From Hawksworthiomyces lignivorus (lineage: Eukaryota > Ascomycota > Sordariomycetes > Ophiostomatales > Ophiostomataceae), in the NCBI GenBank assembly GCA_002917075.1, contig NTMA01000137.1, positions 1 through 64,000 on the forward strand: a stretch of 64,000 nucleotides of DNA, read 5' to 3'. The translations under genes were made by a program, and so were the position numbers. This document shows positions 1-11,800 of this stretch, one piece after another; positions within the stretch are counted from its first letter, which is position 1, and each line of letters starts with the position of its first letter. The notes under the pieces were generated by a model. The model was not told the origin of the DNA, made no database searches, and saw nothing but the letters and a program-made list of their open reading frames with translations.

Positions 1-3000
1 TTTTTTTTGGCTTGGCTTGGCTTGGCTTCATCGTTTCCTCTTTGGTCTTTTGAGGCGAAAATAGCTTCGGATGACATATGCTACCTACACCTATGAATAA
101 AAGAATTGCCTGAGGGCTGACTTGTCTGCGAGAGCCAGAGGCCAGGACAAGCTGAAGAGGCGAGTCCAGGTCCAATATTTTATAGGCTATCCTGGCTGCA
201 GATTGGCTAAGACTGATCAGCATTCGCTCCGCCTGGCTTCCAGACCAAGACTCTTCTTTTTGTCGCCTATTTCGGTTCCTCTTGTTTGATGAATAGACAC
301 CTCATAGTCTCGCCCTCCCTTACTGCAGTACATTTTTACTAAGAGCAAGGAAAAGCCTGGAGCACCACTGCGCACACACATGTACGAACGCACACACTTT
401 TAAAAGAGTGAGAGAGCCACAGAGCCCCATAATTTGGACGAGTAAGTCAGTAAGCCGTATTCAAAGCGAGGGGTGGTGCAGCGGCGAGCGGATTCCGGTT
501 CCCAGTGAGATACGCTTCAAATCTGCAGACAAAGGCCAATCCAAGTCATCCTGGCACGCCTTGCTTTGTCCTGTCGTCGAGGTTTGACTGTCAATCCACC
601 AAATAAAACCTCGAGATTGCCCTCGCGTCTCCCAACTTAACTGCCAAATCAATTAAGGTTGACGTGTCGCTGGGCCACTTTTCATTTATGCTTGAAGTCT
701 CCGTCAGTGGTTTTGCGCTGCTTGGATTTGCTTCTGCATTCTATATGCCTTTCCGGAACCTCGCTTGTGGCTTGCACCGTCTTGGTCACAGAGTTGGTAG
801 TTTGTTATCACGCCTGAAAACGTAACACTTTCTTTGTACATGTCCTCTATTGGCGGGGCACTCTTGACTCTTATTAGGAGGCCCCATCCTTTCGGTTGGC
901 TCTACCTATTTCTGTTCAAAATTTCTTTGCTTTTTTTATTCTCTTTTCCTTTTCGTCTCAGCTGTCGTACCCGAGCCAGCTCTCTTGTTTTAAACGCTCA
1001 CGTCTCCGTTCGCTGCACCGCGCTTTATGGTAACAAAAGTTTTCTGTGCTTTGCACGGTTGCAGCAGTTGCGCTTCTAGCCTTTCTGTCTGCCACACTGC
1101 CTGCCGATCAAAAAGCAGAGCTAAGAAAATTTGCCTCTTCGGTGGAAGATTGCAGTCAACTGCCTAGACAGATGAGGCCAGGCCGTGCATCGCCTTTTGT
1201 TCGGTATGTCTTTGGGCATATAATTAATAATAGAGAGCAGCAGCTTTTTGTTTGTCCTCTTCCCTCACGTTTTTCCTATTACGGGAATATTGCTTGACAA
1301 ATGAAATGCGCCCTGCATTGCATTCACCGGCCAAGCGAAGATACGGGTTGCTGATTTACCTGCACCTTCTGTACGAAGATAGTTATAAGCGAAACTCGAT
1401 TCTTGCTGTGTGATACGCACGGCACACGAGCCCCAAGTCCACCCTGCTGATTTCACTCGCCAGGCAATTTAGTGGATTTCCTAATCGAAGCCGGTTGCTA
1501 ATGACCTGCCTTTTCTTTCTTCTTCTTCGTGCACATATATTCTCTGCTTTTTCTTTTGGCTGCTTTTTACTCGACGTGACTGACGTAGAATATGCGGACC
1601 AAAAAAAGCGGCTTGCTAAAACAGCTGAAGGTCCATCCAATGTTTCTTGTTTCTTTTTTTTTTTTTTTTTTCTTTCTAATATGCTCCTTCCAAACTCATC
1701 TATTGCCCCTTTGCCACTCTTGCACCCTTGCTTGCATCTTTGCAATTTCAATTTGCAAAATGGCCTGCACAGTACTTGCTCAGTCCAATTTGAACTGCCA
1801 GGGACAACAAAGGCGAGATGTGAAGAGCGCATCGAGAGTTAAGTATTCGCGCAGATATATCTTTTTCGATCGACCCTGGCGCTTTGTGACCAGATAAGGA
1901 TTGATCGGGGAAATCGAACAAGAAAGTGGTTATCTCGACGCTCAGACATCCTCCTCTCACTTTTTTTCGAGCAAGAGGCGGATCACTACTCTGAACATAC
2001 AAGCCAATGAAACACAGTATTGTAGATGCGTTGTTTTGCTGAGCTCGAAGCAGTGGCTGCTGATATTTATCTCCATCAAATGGCCATAGGGCAGTACCCA
2101 TTTACATTCTTTTCAGTATTAAGTGCAGCACACGACGCCATTGTCTTTCTAGCGCGCCCAATCTTCCCAGAAGAGGGAAGCCCCAGAAAAAGAGCACCAG
2201 CACAGCTTTGCAGAGCTGCCATAGGTATAATTGCTTTGCCTTGAAAACAGGGCTGCGTTCATCAACTACGATAATTGACTTGAATCTTGCGAGGTTACTC
2301 TAAACCCCTTCAGCTTGTCAAGCTAAATCCACCCCATTGTGGAATAGAAAGCGAAGGCGGGGAAGATTGGTATCGCAGAGAAGTGCAGTTCTTATGTGAG
2401 CGGCGCGAAAGGCGGAGAAATAAGCCTGAGAGACAAGTTATGTTGCGCAGTGCGACGGAATTTCCCATGTAGGGGCGTATGATGACGGAGCCGCTTTGTT
2501 AGGTGCTTGTGATATCGCCTTATCTTGTTCGGCTAGCACGGAGACCGCCTCCGTGCAATGACGCTTAGCACAGGCAAAATCCCAAGCAGGAGGCACGGCA
2601 CAGAGGAACTGATAGTGGTCCTTGGTTGTGGTTGAGTGGAGGAGCTGCGTCTGCTCCGAACGACGAAAAGAGGTCATCTGCTAGGAGGGACCGCTGGGCC
2701 ACTCCACCGGAACAAGGCCAGTCCGGCCCTCTCCTGCAGGAGTGGTGTCACATTCAAAAGGCGCCGCTTCTGCAACAAAAGGGTTTAATTTCTGCGTAAG
2801 AAGGTGTTCTGCTAGGCCTTTTCTACGTTTTTCCCTAGACGGACGGACAGGGGCATCCAGGTACTTTTCTTCCGCGACCCCTTTGCGAGCAAATCAAACA
2901 CATTTTACGACAGAGGAACTAAAGACAAGCATCTTTGACCCCATCCCGTTTCCTTCAGTATTTATTCCACGGATGAGAACTAGGGGACTTTCCAAATGCT

Positions 3001-5642
3001 CTCCGAAGTCTCGTCGCATTCCCAATACCGCAGGAGTTGCAGCACCGCCGCCAGGCAAAGAGGCAAGGGTCCTAACACCGCCGCAGGGGGACCTAGACAA
3101 CTTCGTGTCCATTGTTGGATGGTGATATAGAAATAGCTCATCCACGCAAAATTTAAGTTGCAAGCAACACAACACAAATCCATGAGAAACATATGCAATT
3201 TCTTGTTTAATTGGTTAGCCCTGCACAAATAAAACAAGCTTTGCCTCCAGTCGGAAGAGGGGAAAAAAACAGCAGAAGTCAAAACATTGGGCCTCCCTTC
3301 ATCTACTCCTCTGTGTGGATGTTGGCTCGATACATAAAGGGCATGCTTTGAGCTGCCTATTCCATTCTCCCTCTAAACGTCCAAACGAACCACATATTCT
3401 TTTTTTTTTTTTTTTTTCACTTTTGCCCTCCCTTTCACCCCCCCGGTATATATCCTTACAATGTATGTTGCTGATGCGCTGTCCTCCTAGTTTAGCCTCA
3501 TCTGCCAACCTCCCTTCTCCATAACTAGACGTACCGGATAGGGTAGTATTAACTTTTTTTTTTGCTAACCCTCCGTCTCAACTTTGATACACGGCCGGCA
3601 GGGGAGGTAAACACTGCAAAATCAGAATATAATAGCCACTCAGGATTGTGAGCCTGATAGTTTGCCTTCGACCTCTTTCCGTTCAAGCTCTCAAAAGCCA
3701 CCTTTTTCGTTTTCCTATTTTTTTTTCTCACTCCTTCTCCATTTTGGTTTATTTCCAATAACTTTAAATAAAATTTGGTGCTCTCAAATATCAGAGGTTG
3801 CCTAATTTGCACGCCCTAGTAAAGTTCCCTTAGTGTAGCAAAATTGCAGAAGCATATTACCAAGGCTCACACTTCGGTCAACCGGTTCCGACTCATTACT
3901 AGTACATTTTGCCGAGTTGTCGCTTTGAAGACAAGCATATTCACAAAAGCATGTATTCTAGCCATCTAGCCAAGAATACCGCAACAACTGACAGAAAGGT
4001 GACGGTTTAGTCTTTGCTCTAAGTCGTCTTTGTATTTGTTGTCACCGGGTATATTTCACTTCCCCCCAAAAGTTGTCTGCTCAAGAGAGAGTTGTCATTC
4101 TTGCGTATTTGCCCGTCACAGCGGGAATGTAGGGCCAAAATTTCGCAGTGCGGAACGAGACAAGCGGCCGCATTTGTCCACACAGAGAGGAGCCCTTGTG
4201 TTCATGAGAACAAGATCTACTCGGATAGAGAGACGAAAGTACGGATATGCAATCAGCCCAGCTGACAGCTGGCGGTGTGACTTCGACCCTCTGTCAATAA
4301 GTGATCTACCTGCTTTCTCACCTCTCTCGGGTGCACCTTACAGAAGAGGAAAGCGAGCCTGGTGAGGTGAATTCTGGCATCGCTCTGTTTCACAGATTTT
4401 CTGTGACTGTCGTGCCTGTTTTCCCATATATCGCCGCAGCCTAGGCCATTTGTAGATCTAAATTGTTATTTCAGAGTTGCAGATCGCATTTTGACACGCA
4501 TATTCTGCCTTTATATATAAAGGTAATTCAGAGACAATGTGGAAATGACCTGCAAGACAATTCTGCGAGCAGATGTGAAGCTAGTCCTGTAGCTATCAAT
4601 ATTTCGTCGGCATCTTCGCTTCGTCTAGCCTTATGAAATGAAAAACAAGCTGGCATTCGGTCCACCGCTAGACGGTCAACTCTAGATATGACAACGTGAC
4701 GCTTTATCCATCTCATTTTCACCCAGTACCCATTGCCACAAATTGTACTTCCGTGGTCTCTAATTACCATCGACGTCGCCGATCTTGTTCACTAGACGCC
4801 ACATGGAGATTCGACTCAGCGAACCTATGCAGCTCTTGCATCTGGCTGCCCTATCTCAACAGATCCATCCCTTTCGCTATTTCTGAGCAAAGCACTACAG
4901 CCGCCTTCCCCCGCCTTACCGCGCTCTCATCGTCCACAATGGACCTTTGCTGGTGCTTTCCTGCTCTCGCCTGCATTTTTCCCACCGACATAACTCTGCT
5001 ATTCAGACCTTGCATATATCCGTTGAAGTTGTCTTATGTACCAACCTTTCCAAGCTTTCAGAGCAGTTCTCAGGGGTTATAGCAATACCAGTTGAACTGC
5101 ATGACTCCATAACAGCTATCATACAGGCACTATTGGTCACACAATTTTAATATTTAACCAGCTTCTCGAACTTCAGGAAGTAGCTATCTTTCTTCTCCCT
5201 GCTAATGAGCATAGTGCGAGTTTTGCTTGCTTGGACCCCCCGTTCGTAGTCATTCCTCGAGACCGGCAGAAGTGTCTCAAATTGCAGCAGTCCTAGCTGT
5301 TGATTGCTGTCGTGCCCTACAAGCGTCTCTTCTCCATGCGTGAAAGAAACGTCAAGTTCCCTTCGCTTTCGGAAGAATTCTCGACATGAAGAGCGTTGTT
5401 CTATTTCTATCTCGTATCTCATTTGGACAATTCTTGGCTTGTACGAGTTCGTATCTTTCTCCGCCTGATCAAGTCTTCCAGGCACGCTCTGGTGTGAGAA
5501 AGTATGCTGCGGCCATTGACTCATCAGTTGTTTCTATATATTTATTTCCATTTTCATTCATGCATTTATTCCATAATCACGTCGCCATAAATCGTGATGT
5601 CTTGCTTTTGTACACAAAGTCACTGACCACATACGCTACTTC
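1..5642. other. Gene-poor left flank, no supported gene
   Basis: I see no gene I can support here. Open frames are short, overlap on both strands and lack recognisable motifs or coherent splice-joined neighbours. The best one is a 125-codon minus-strand ATG frame at 5147-5524, downstream of APC2, encoding a charged polypeptide. A frame of that length is expected by chance in this much sequence, so it is not called. Visible structure: about four copies of a CTTGG unit at 9-28, T18 tracts at 1654-1671 and 3400-3417, and a perfect 16-bp AT-centred palindrome at 4508-4523. Confidence 0.6.
4508..4523. promoter_or_regulatory. Perfect palindrome CCTTTATATATAAAGG, TATA-like
   Basis: The 16 bases read identically on both strands and contain TATATATAAAGG, which also occurs at 27912-27923. 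It could act as a TATA box in either direction, or as a site for a dimeric AT-preferring factor. It is longer than the SRF/Mcm1 CArG core (CC, six A/T, GG). No gene on either side fixes its role. The palindrome is seen directly; any function is inference. Confidence 0.3.
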
Positions 5643-8600
5643 TTATTTCTTTACAAGACGGTATTTCCCTCCCGTGATCTCTAGCTCTCCGTCTGCAATC
5701 TTCTCGGCCAGCAGCTCCTGGAGCTCCTCATCGCTCCAAGGAAACCCTCCGGCCATCAGCATCTTTAGCATCATAGCAATCTGGGCGAGCGGCATCGATG
5801 CCGCACTGTTTGTCAGCATCCCAACGATAAATTGCCAGTATACTGTCCGCTGTGCCTCATCAGCGCGCGCTTGTCGAGCACGGGTTGGCTGTGCTTGAAC
5901 TGGCGTCGTAGCAATGTCATTATTATCTTCAACTTGGATGCTGTCCTCGTTAGCAGAAACATCGGTACCGGCTTCTGCAGCTTCTGTCAAGTTTTCGATG
6001 ACCATGTATGTCTCCGAATGGGAGCCGTCCTGCCGAAGAACTTTTTGTTTCTGCCAAAACGCAAGGGCTGATACAACGAGATCTTCATCCATCTGCAACA
6101 TGTCGACAAGCTGAGAGACAGTTCGGCGTACTTCCACAGTTCCGTCATTTCCTTCACTATTCTCTGGCTCTTGAAACGCGTAGACCACGGCTGCCTCGTA
6201 TGTCTTGCACTCGGACACGACAGTGCGGTCAGAGAACTCCAGCTCGACACTTGCTTGACCCAGGTGGTTGAGCCACGTTAGCTTGCGGCTGGACTTCCGA
6301 TCTTCGTAGCCGCCCTCGTATCGCGTCTGCATCGTCGCCACAGGCGATGGCAGCAGAAAATGTTCCCTGCCAAGCCCTGGCCAGTACAGCCGCGACAAGA
6401 TCTTGGCCTGATATTGCAAACCAGCCGAAGAGGATGACAGTGAAGATCCGGGTTCGTCTTGGACGTTTTGGTGCGTCCATGTCCGCAGTGAATTCTGTTG
6501 CTGAAGCAGCTGGTGGATAATTGCGTCGAGGCGATTTGAGTCCTGAATGTCGCGAATCATGACTTCGCAATTTTGCAACGAGCTCTCGCCGAAGCGTTTC
6601 TTGAGCAAGTTTAGCACTTTGACTTCTTTTGCGAACACAACTTGAGAAGATAGCAGTCGCTCGGCAATAATATTCTGGAACTCTTTAGTGAAAGCTTCGG
6701 GTGAACCCAGAGCGCTAATCAGGGTGCCGATAACATCTTCGGATTTGGGCCGCCGGTAGTTTGTTCCTGCGTCGATTGGATCGGGAACCCAGTCCATATC
6801 GTTCCAGTCCAATTCTTCTTCGTCAACATGGCGCCTGCGTTGTTGGGATGGGTCGTTGAGAATGGCGGCCAACTCCACAAGCTTTCCATTTGAAGACACG
6901 TAGGCTGTGCTATCAGACCGCGATTGCGCGATTCGCTCTGCTACAGTAGCACCGGGCTGCCCAGCAGCTGCCGCTTCTCCAGGCTCCGCAAGAAGTCCAT
7001 CCACAACGATGCGCACCGCATCATCGCGTTGGCACAGATACAGCTGTAAAGGACCAACGGCAGCGCTGAGAAGAACGTTGGACGGGTCCAGCACGTGAAA
7101 TGTGCGAATCATAGCGATGTAGATCTGGAGGATCTCTAGGGTTGAGCAAGCCGGATGGAGCAGTCGAGACCGCATATCCGCAGTGAATGTAGACACAAGC
7201 TGCGAACGCCGCTGGGGTGTAGTTACGCTGACACGGAGATCTTCTAGGCCGCCGCGGCTCAGCGGCCAGTGTAGGACAATGTCAAAGAGTTCAGTCATGC
7301 GAAGAGCTGACAAACGCCCAAGACCAACATCCTTCCATTTTTTGACATCAGCAAATGAAACAGCATCCTGTTGACCCTTGCCAATATGGCCCATCACCTC
7401 GTGTGCCAGTCGAGCGAAGTGGTTTTCAACCCAGTCGTATAACACAGCAATGTTGCGAGACGTTGAAACTTGTAGTCGCGAGGACTGGGATTTACGTCGT
7501 GTAGCTCCGCTGGCATCGGCTGCGTCTCCTCCAGCACCTGATATTGCAGCGTCCTTCCAGCGGCCAGCAAACGATAGCTGAATAAACTCAATCATTTTTT
7601 CATCCATGATCTCAGCAAATAAATTCTGAAAACTGTCGCCAGCGAGACCAACATTGTGCAATGACTCTAGTAGTTCATGCATTTGTTGACGAAGCGATTG
7701 CATGTGCAAATCATTTTCAGACGGCGGCTTTGGTATCTGAACGGAACTCCATGCCGTGTCCCCATTATGCAGCCTCTCTGAAGCCAACGGCGCAAACGAC
7801 GTCCCTAAGTGCCTTAACTGTTTGCGAGTCACAGGGCTACTCAGTCCAGATGTTTGAAACCCGAGAATAACGCTCGAAAAGCGTACAAAGACTACCCGGA
7901 TCGAAAGCTTCAAATTCGGAGAGATTGATCGAGCTACAAGAGCATGCACATCCTGACGGAAACGAGAAATTACAGTGCTAGCCACAGGCATGGAAGGTGT
8001 ATGTAAGCGGCCAGCGCCATCTTCGCCAGAGGCCGGAAGACCGCGAACAATCAGCATCAAGCCATAGAAGTAGAGCCGAAACGCAGCTTCCAGCGTGCGA
8101 ACGCTGTTGAGCACGATGGCCATATGGTGGTCGTAATACCGACCATCACCAAGAGGAGCCGGCGCAGTTACGTCGGCGCAAGCGGAAAGCATAGGGAGAA
8201 CATGCTGAGCATAATGTCGACGAACCTGGTGCGTGTGCCAGGCCAGGATGTCCTCGGTATGCGTAGCCCGCGGCAGGGCCGAGCGGGCCTGTAGAACAAG
8301 ATAGAGGGCTTCTTGAAACTCGGACTCTGTCGCGGCATCCTGTGTAAGCAGTTGTGACTCTGGGGCTAGAGTGCCAAATGAGTCTTCAGCTGACACAGAC
8401 GAAGGTAGGGCTATGCGCGCAGTCACGGCATGCCACGCGCGGTCATATCTAACTTGGTCATCTGCAGCCGACGCTGCCGAAACGGTTGCTGACGCTGCTG
8501 AAGCGCCAACTGCGGAGCGTAGTGGAGGTGCATATGGCGCCAGTTGTTGAACGGTGGCTGAATTTGGACCTCGCGCTCCTGTATGATATTGTTCTCCCCT

Positions 8601-8834
8601 CTTTCTTACTTGGCGCCCATCGTCCTCTTCACCCGCATCTGGTAGTTCGAGGTCATCACTCTCTTGAGTTGAAGGAAAAGACGCAGCAGTAGCAGATGTT
8701 ACGGGCATGCCAAAAGATTGCCCCTGGCCAGTAAACACGGTAGCAGGGGTAGCATTCGGTGTAGGCAGGGAGATATCTGTCTGAAAGACCGAGTGAAAGA
8801 CTTGTCGCTGCCGAGAAGGCCAGTTGCGTGACAT
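5643..8834 (-). CDS. APC2: Anaphase-promoting complex subunit 2 (cullin-like)
   Basis: Probable APC2, the cullin-family scaffold of the nuclear APC/C ubiquitin ligase. With the RING subunit Apc11 it forms the catalytic core that ubiquitylates securin and B-type cyclins. The single-exon frame gives 1063 residues from ATG at 8834; the upstream in-frame codon is only TTG. The N-terminal ~160 residues are low-complexity Ser/Ala/Thr. A helical middle contains TLEILQIYIAMIRTFHVLDP near residue 570 and the DWNDMDWVPDPID segment near 678. A cullin-homology stretch follows (VLNLLKKRFGESSLQNCEVM near 740). The last ~65 residues form an APC2-type winged-helix domain with QIAMMLKMLMAGGFPWSDEE, ending KYRLVKK. 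The region upstream of the ATG is a 5.9 kb gene-free interval. It is identified from motif and architecture recognition; the function is established for the family. Confidence 0.93.
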   Translation of the reverse strand: MSRNWPSRQRQVFHSVFQTDISLPTPNATPATVFTGQGQSFGMPVTSATAASFPSTQESDDLELPDAGEEDDGRQVRKRGEQYHTGARGPNSATVQQLAPYAPPLRSAVGASAASATVSAASAADDQVRYDRAWHAVTARIALPSSVSAEDSFGTLAPESQLLTQDAATESEFQEALYLVLQARSALPRATHTEDILAWHTHQVRRHYAQHVLPMLSACADVTAPAPLGDGRYYDHHMAIVLNSVRTLEAAFRLYFYGLMLIVRGLPASGEDGAGRLHTPSMPVASTVISRFRQDVHALVARSISPNLKLSIRVVFVRFSSVILGFQTSGLSSPVTRKQLRHLGTSFAPLASERLHNGDTAWSSVQIPKPPSENDLHMQSLRQQMHELLESLHNVGLAGDSFQNLFAEIMDEKMIEFIQLSFAGRWKDAAISGAGGDAADASGATRRKSQSSRLQVSTSRNIAVLYDWVENHFARLAHEVMGHIGKGQQDAVSFADVKKWKDVGLGRLSALRMTELFDIVLHWPLSRGGLEDLRVSVTTPQRRSQLVSTFTADMRSRLLHPACSTLEILQIYIAMIRTFHVLDPSNVLLSAAVGPLQLYLCQRDDAVRIVVDGLLAEPGEAAAAGQPGATVAERIAQSRSDSTAYVSSNGKLVELAAILNDPSQQRRRHVDEEELDWNDMDWVPDPIDAGTNYRRPKSEDVIGTLISALGSPEAFTKEFQNIIAERLLSSQVVFAKEVKVLNLLKKRFGESSLQNCEVMIRDIQDSNRLDAIIHQLLQQQNSLRTWTHQNVQDEPGSSLSSSSAGLQYQAKILSRLYWPGLGREHFLLPSPVATMQTRYEGGYEDRKSSRKLTWLNHLGQASVELEFSDRTVVSECKTYEAAVVYAFQEPENSEGNDGTVEVRRTVSQLVDMLQMDEDLVVSALAFWQKQKVLRQDGSHSETYMVIENLTEAAEAGTDVSANEDSIQVEDNNDIATTPVQAQPTRARQARADEAQRTVYWQFIVGMLTNSAASMPLAQIAMMLKMLMAGGFPWSDEELQELLAEKIADGELEITGGKYRLVKK

Positions 8835-11800
8835 CAAAGGAGCGGCTTGCGCTTCAGGATGCCCACCGTCATGACGAGTTGCCCTGTTTGTCAGTCAGCA
8901 GTCACCGCTTTTGTATGTACGCCCCCCCCCCCCCAAAGAACCTTCACACAGCCGCCTAGCATGCAACCGTTGCTCTCTGCGGAACAAGATGGTTCATTCT
9001 TAGACTGGGACACGTCAACTGACCTCAAGGCATCGTCCAGGGTAGCAAAATTCCAGTCCACTTCCGTCATAGCTGGCAAGGCGGTAAAACAAGCGAGATA
9101 GGATGGGTAGTATGAATACTCGGGAAGTAATCCTGTGTTATTTCTTCTCCATTTGGCTACCACATACCATTTAATGATTCGGCCGTGGTATCATGCGTCT
9201 CAAATGCACGTTTCCCTGCCACACGTCCTCTTCAGCCGTCAAACGCACCTAGGTAGGCGCTAACAGTCGATGAAACCAACCGTACAACAATGCTAGCCGC
9301 TTTAACTTGCAATTTCTCTCGTGGGTGTACCCTTTTTAAAATTTAATCAGCGCAGAACTGCAGAAAAGCACTGGTCATGACGTTTTTCGTGAGAGAGAGA
9401 GGCAATGAGAGAATGTGAAGCGGTGATGTTTAGCGTTGAGCTTCCCAAAATCGTACTGTGATTGGCTGATGCGATTGTCTTGCTAGTCCTACTGCGAGGG
9501 GTAATGCTTTCCAAACTTGGTACGCGTTTCGTGGCAGCGACGGCAGCTTACTTGGAAGCACGCCCGCCTAAGCGCCGGCGCTTGTTACTAGCACTACACT
9601 AGTACAAGACACCTTTACCACTAAAGCCCGCGTCGTTTGCTTGGTGGGGGTCTAAGTTACGTACAAGCCAGTAGCGCGCCTAATAACTACAGGGCTAAGC
9701 CCCTCAAGCAACGGCATATGAACGCCTACGTCAAACATTGGTCGAAACCTATGTCCTCCCAAGGAACGTAAATCCAGTAAATTTAGAAGGCGGAACCAAT
9801 ATTGCTACTAGCCCATACCGATGTCTCCTATTTGTCATGCGGTTGTCAATATGCTCTTTTCTCATATGTTGCTCAGCGAGAAGGCCTAGCTCTGCAATTG
9901 TGCTGGAAGGAGATGTGTGAACAAAGACATCTCTCAGCCTTGCTCAATCGAAAATCAAATGCTGATGGTCATAAAATAAGGGGTCCAAAACTATACGCGC
10001 CAAATCATTTTCCCCTTGTGTTTCAACCGTTTTCGACAGATGCTCCAGGCATTGAAAATGTCCACGGCGTCAAAGCGAACCAGTAACGTTTCATTTACCT
10101 GTCGCCACTGCATGGCCTGTTAACCGCCGCAACGTCTTATTTCGCGAAATCAGGAAATGCTTCGCTATGACTATGTGGTCACAACTGACAAATTGCATCC
10201 GCGCGAGAAATAATCTACCAACGAAGAGAGACAGGGGGTTGGTCTGTACCACATCGCCATAAACCACTAAGCACGGCATATGCAGTTTCAGTTTGCCTGC
10301 CGATGATGTGGCTTTCTTGCCGTGCCCTATTGGAAAATGACAGCACCATTACCAATAGATGGATTTAGAGGAAGGTAGCGCGTTTCTGTCCTCGTATTCA
10401 TGTATCATCATATCTCACACCTTCTATCAAAAGTGCAGAGCTTATTCTCGTTTTGCCGCAAGAGGAGGCGCCAACAATGTAACTGAGCTGCCGTCCACGT
10501 CCTTCTCGGAGAACCATATCACTTTGGTTAATGTCGTTTAGATACTAGCATATTTGTCAACCCTCTTGACACCCAGTTTCGGCCAAATTTAAGGAGCTGA
10601 TGCATGAGTGCCGCATCGAGAAGAGGCGAGGCGCCGCCGGCGCGAATCAGGCCAATAAGGCGGGGGTTTGTTTGCAAGCCTGATCCCTCAACTGTGTACT
10701 ACAGAGCTTCTCATACGCATCCTTGACGTAGCTTCGTTCATCCTTCTCATCCTTCATTGACAGAATACCACACCACCCTCCTAGTCTCCCCTTTTTTTTT
10801 CCCACCCTTCTCCCACGCGGCCGGCAATCCTTCAAGGAAACAAGACATGGGATTTGATCTACCGGCGGATAAGGGGCTCTCCTTTCTTTGTGCAGTAGTT
10901 GCCTCACCAGCAACACTCCCCGCATTCAAAAGGATTTGACTTGGATTCTTACCGAATAAACAAATGAAGAGACCGGGAAATGGGTAGGGTATACATCCTT
11001 TGGGAGAGCAAAACAAACAATATTGTGAGCCATGGGCTTCTCTCGTCGGGTACAGAACCAGAAAGGAAGCAAAATGCGCGTACAATGCACTTTGCAAATG
11101 GATGCGACTCTTGAGATCACGATCAGCACTTCTTTCCATGTTACAGCAAAAAAGTAAAATCATTTACTACACGATACAGCACATTACGATCCTGTAATTG
11201 ATAGCTACTACAGTCAAGAGTATTTGAGTTCCTCTAAAAAAAAAGTCGCAACGGAAGCATCCCCCCACGCCGGCCCCCATAGAAAAAAATCCTGGCACCC
11301 AGAGAGACGTTTTCTACAGCTTCTCTGCGGTTGGGAAACGGGCGCAAATGCTTTCTACATATTAGAGGCCTTGAACACCAACGTTACTTTTCTTCACTAT
11401 CGACTAGCTGCGTCTACTAGATATCTTTCCTACAGTGGTCGATTTAACGGCGGTGTAGAGCCGTCAGTGCTTTCTTGGCCCTTGAAAACACACTCAGCTT
11501 TTGGAAGAAGATCATTATCCCCATAAATAAGAAAAATAGCGTAGCACCTGCTCGTTAAAATTCTGTCCTATCAAAGTTGCCTGTCCCACTGGGGAAAGCA
11601 CACCTTCGTAATCGGATATCTGAACAACGTGTATGAGCACACGTGAGCATTCGGTGAAGCTGGGGTGTACACATGAAATGCAGTGGCATGACTATTTAGC
11701 ACTGTAAACAAGGATGCATCGCCAGCAGGGGTTTATGTCTTTTTTCTTTCTTATTCTTTTTTTTTGGGGGGGGGGGGGGGGTTGTTTGTCTCTGCGGACA

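Noticed and set aside
5147..5524. 125-codon minus-strand frame downstream of APC2
   Set aside because: It has an ATG and a plausible charged composition, but no motif or conservation evidence. Kept as a possible but unsupported gene.
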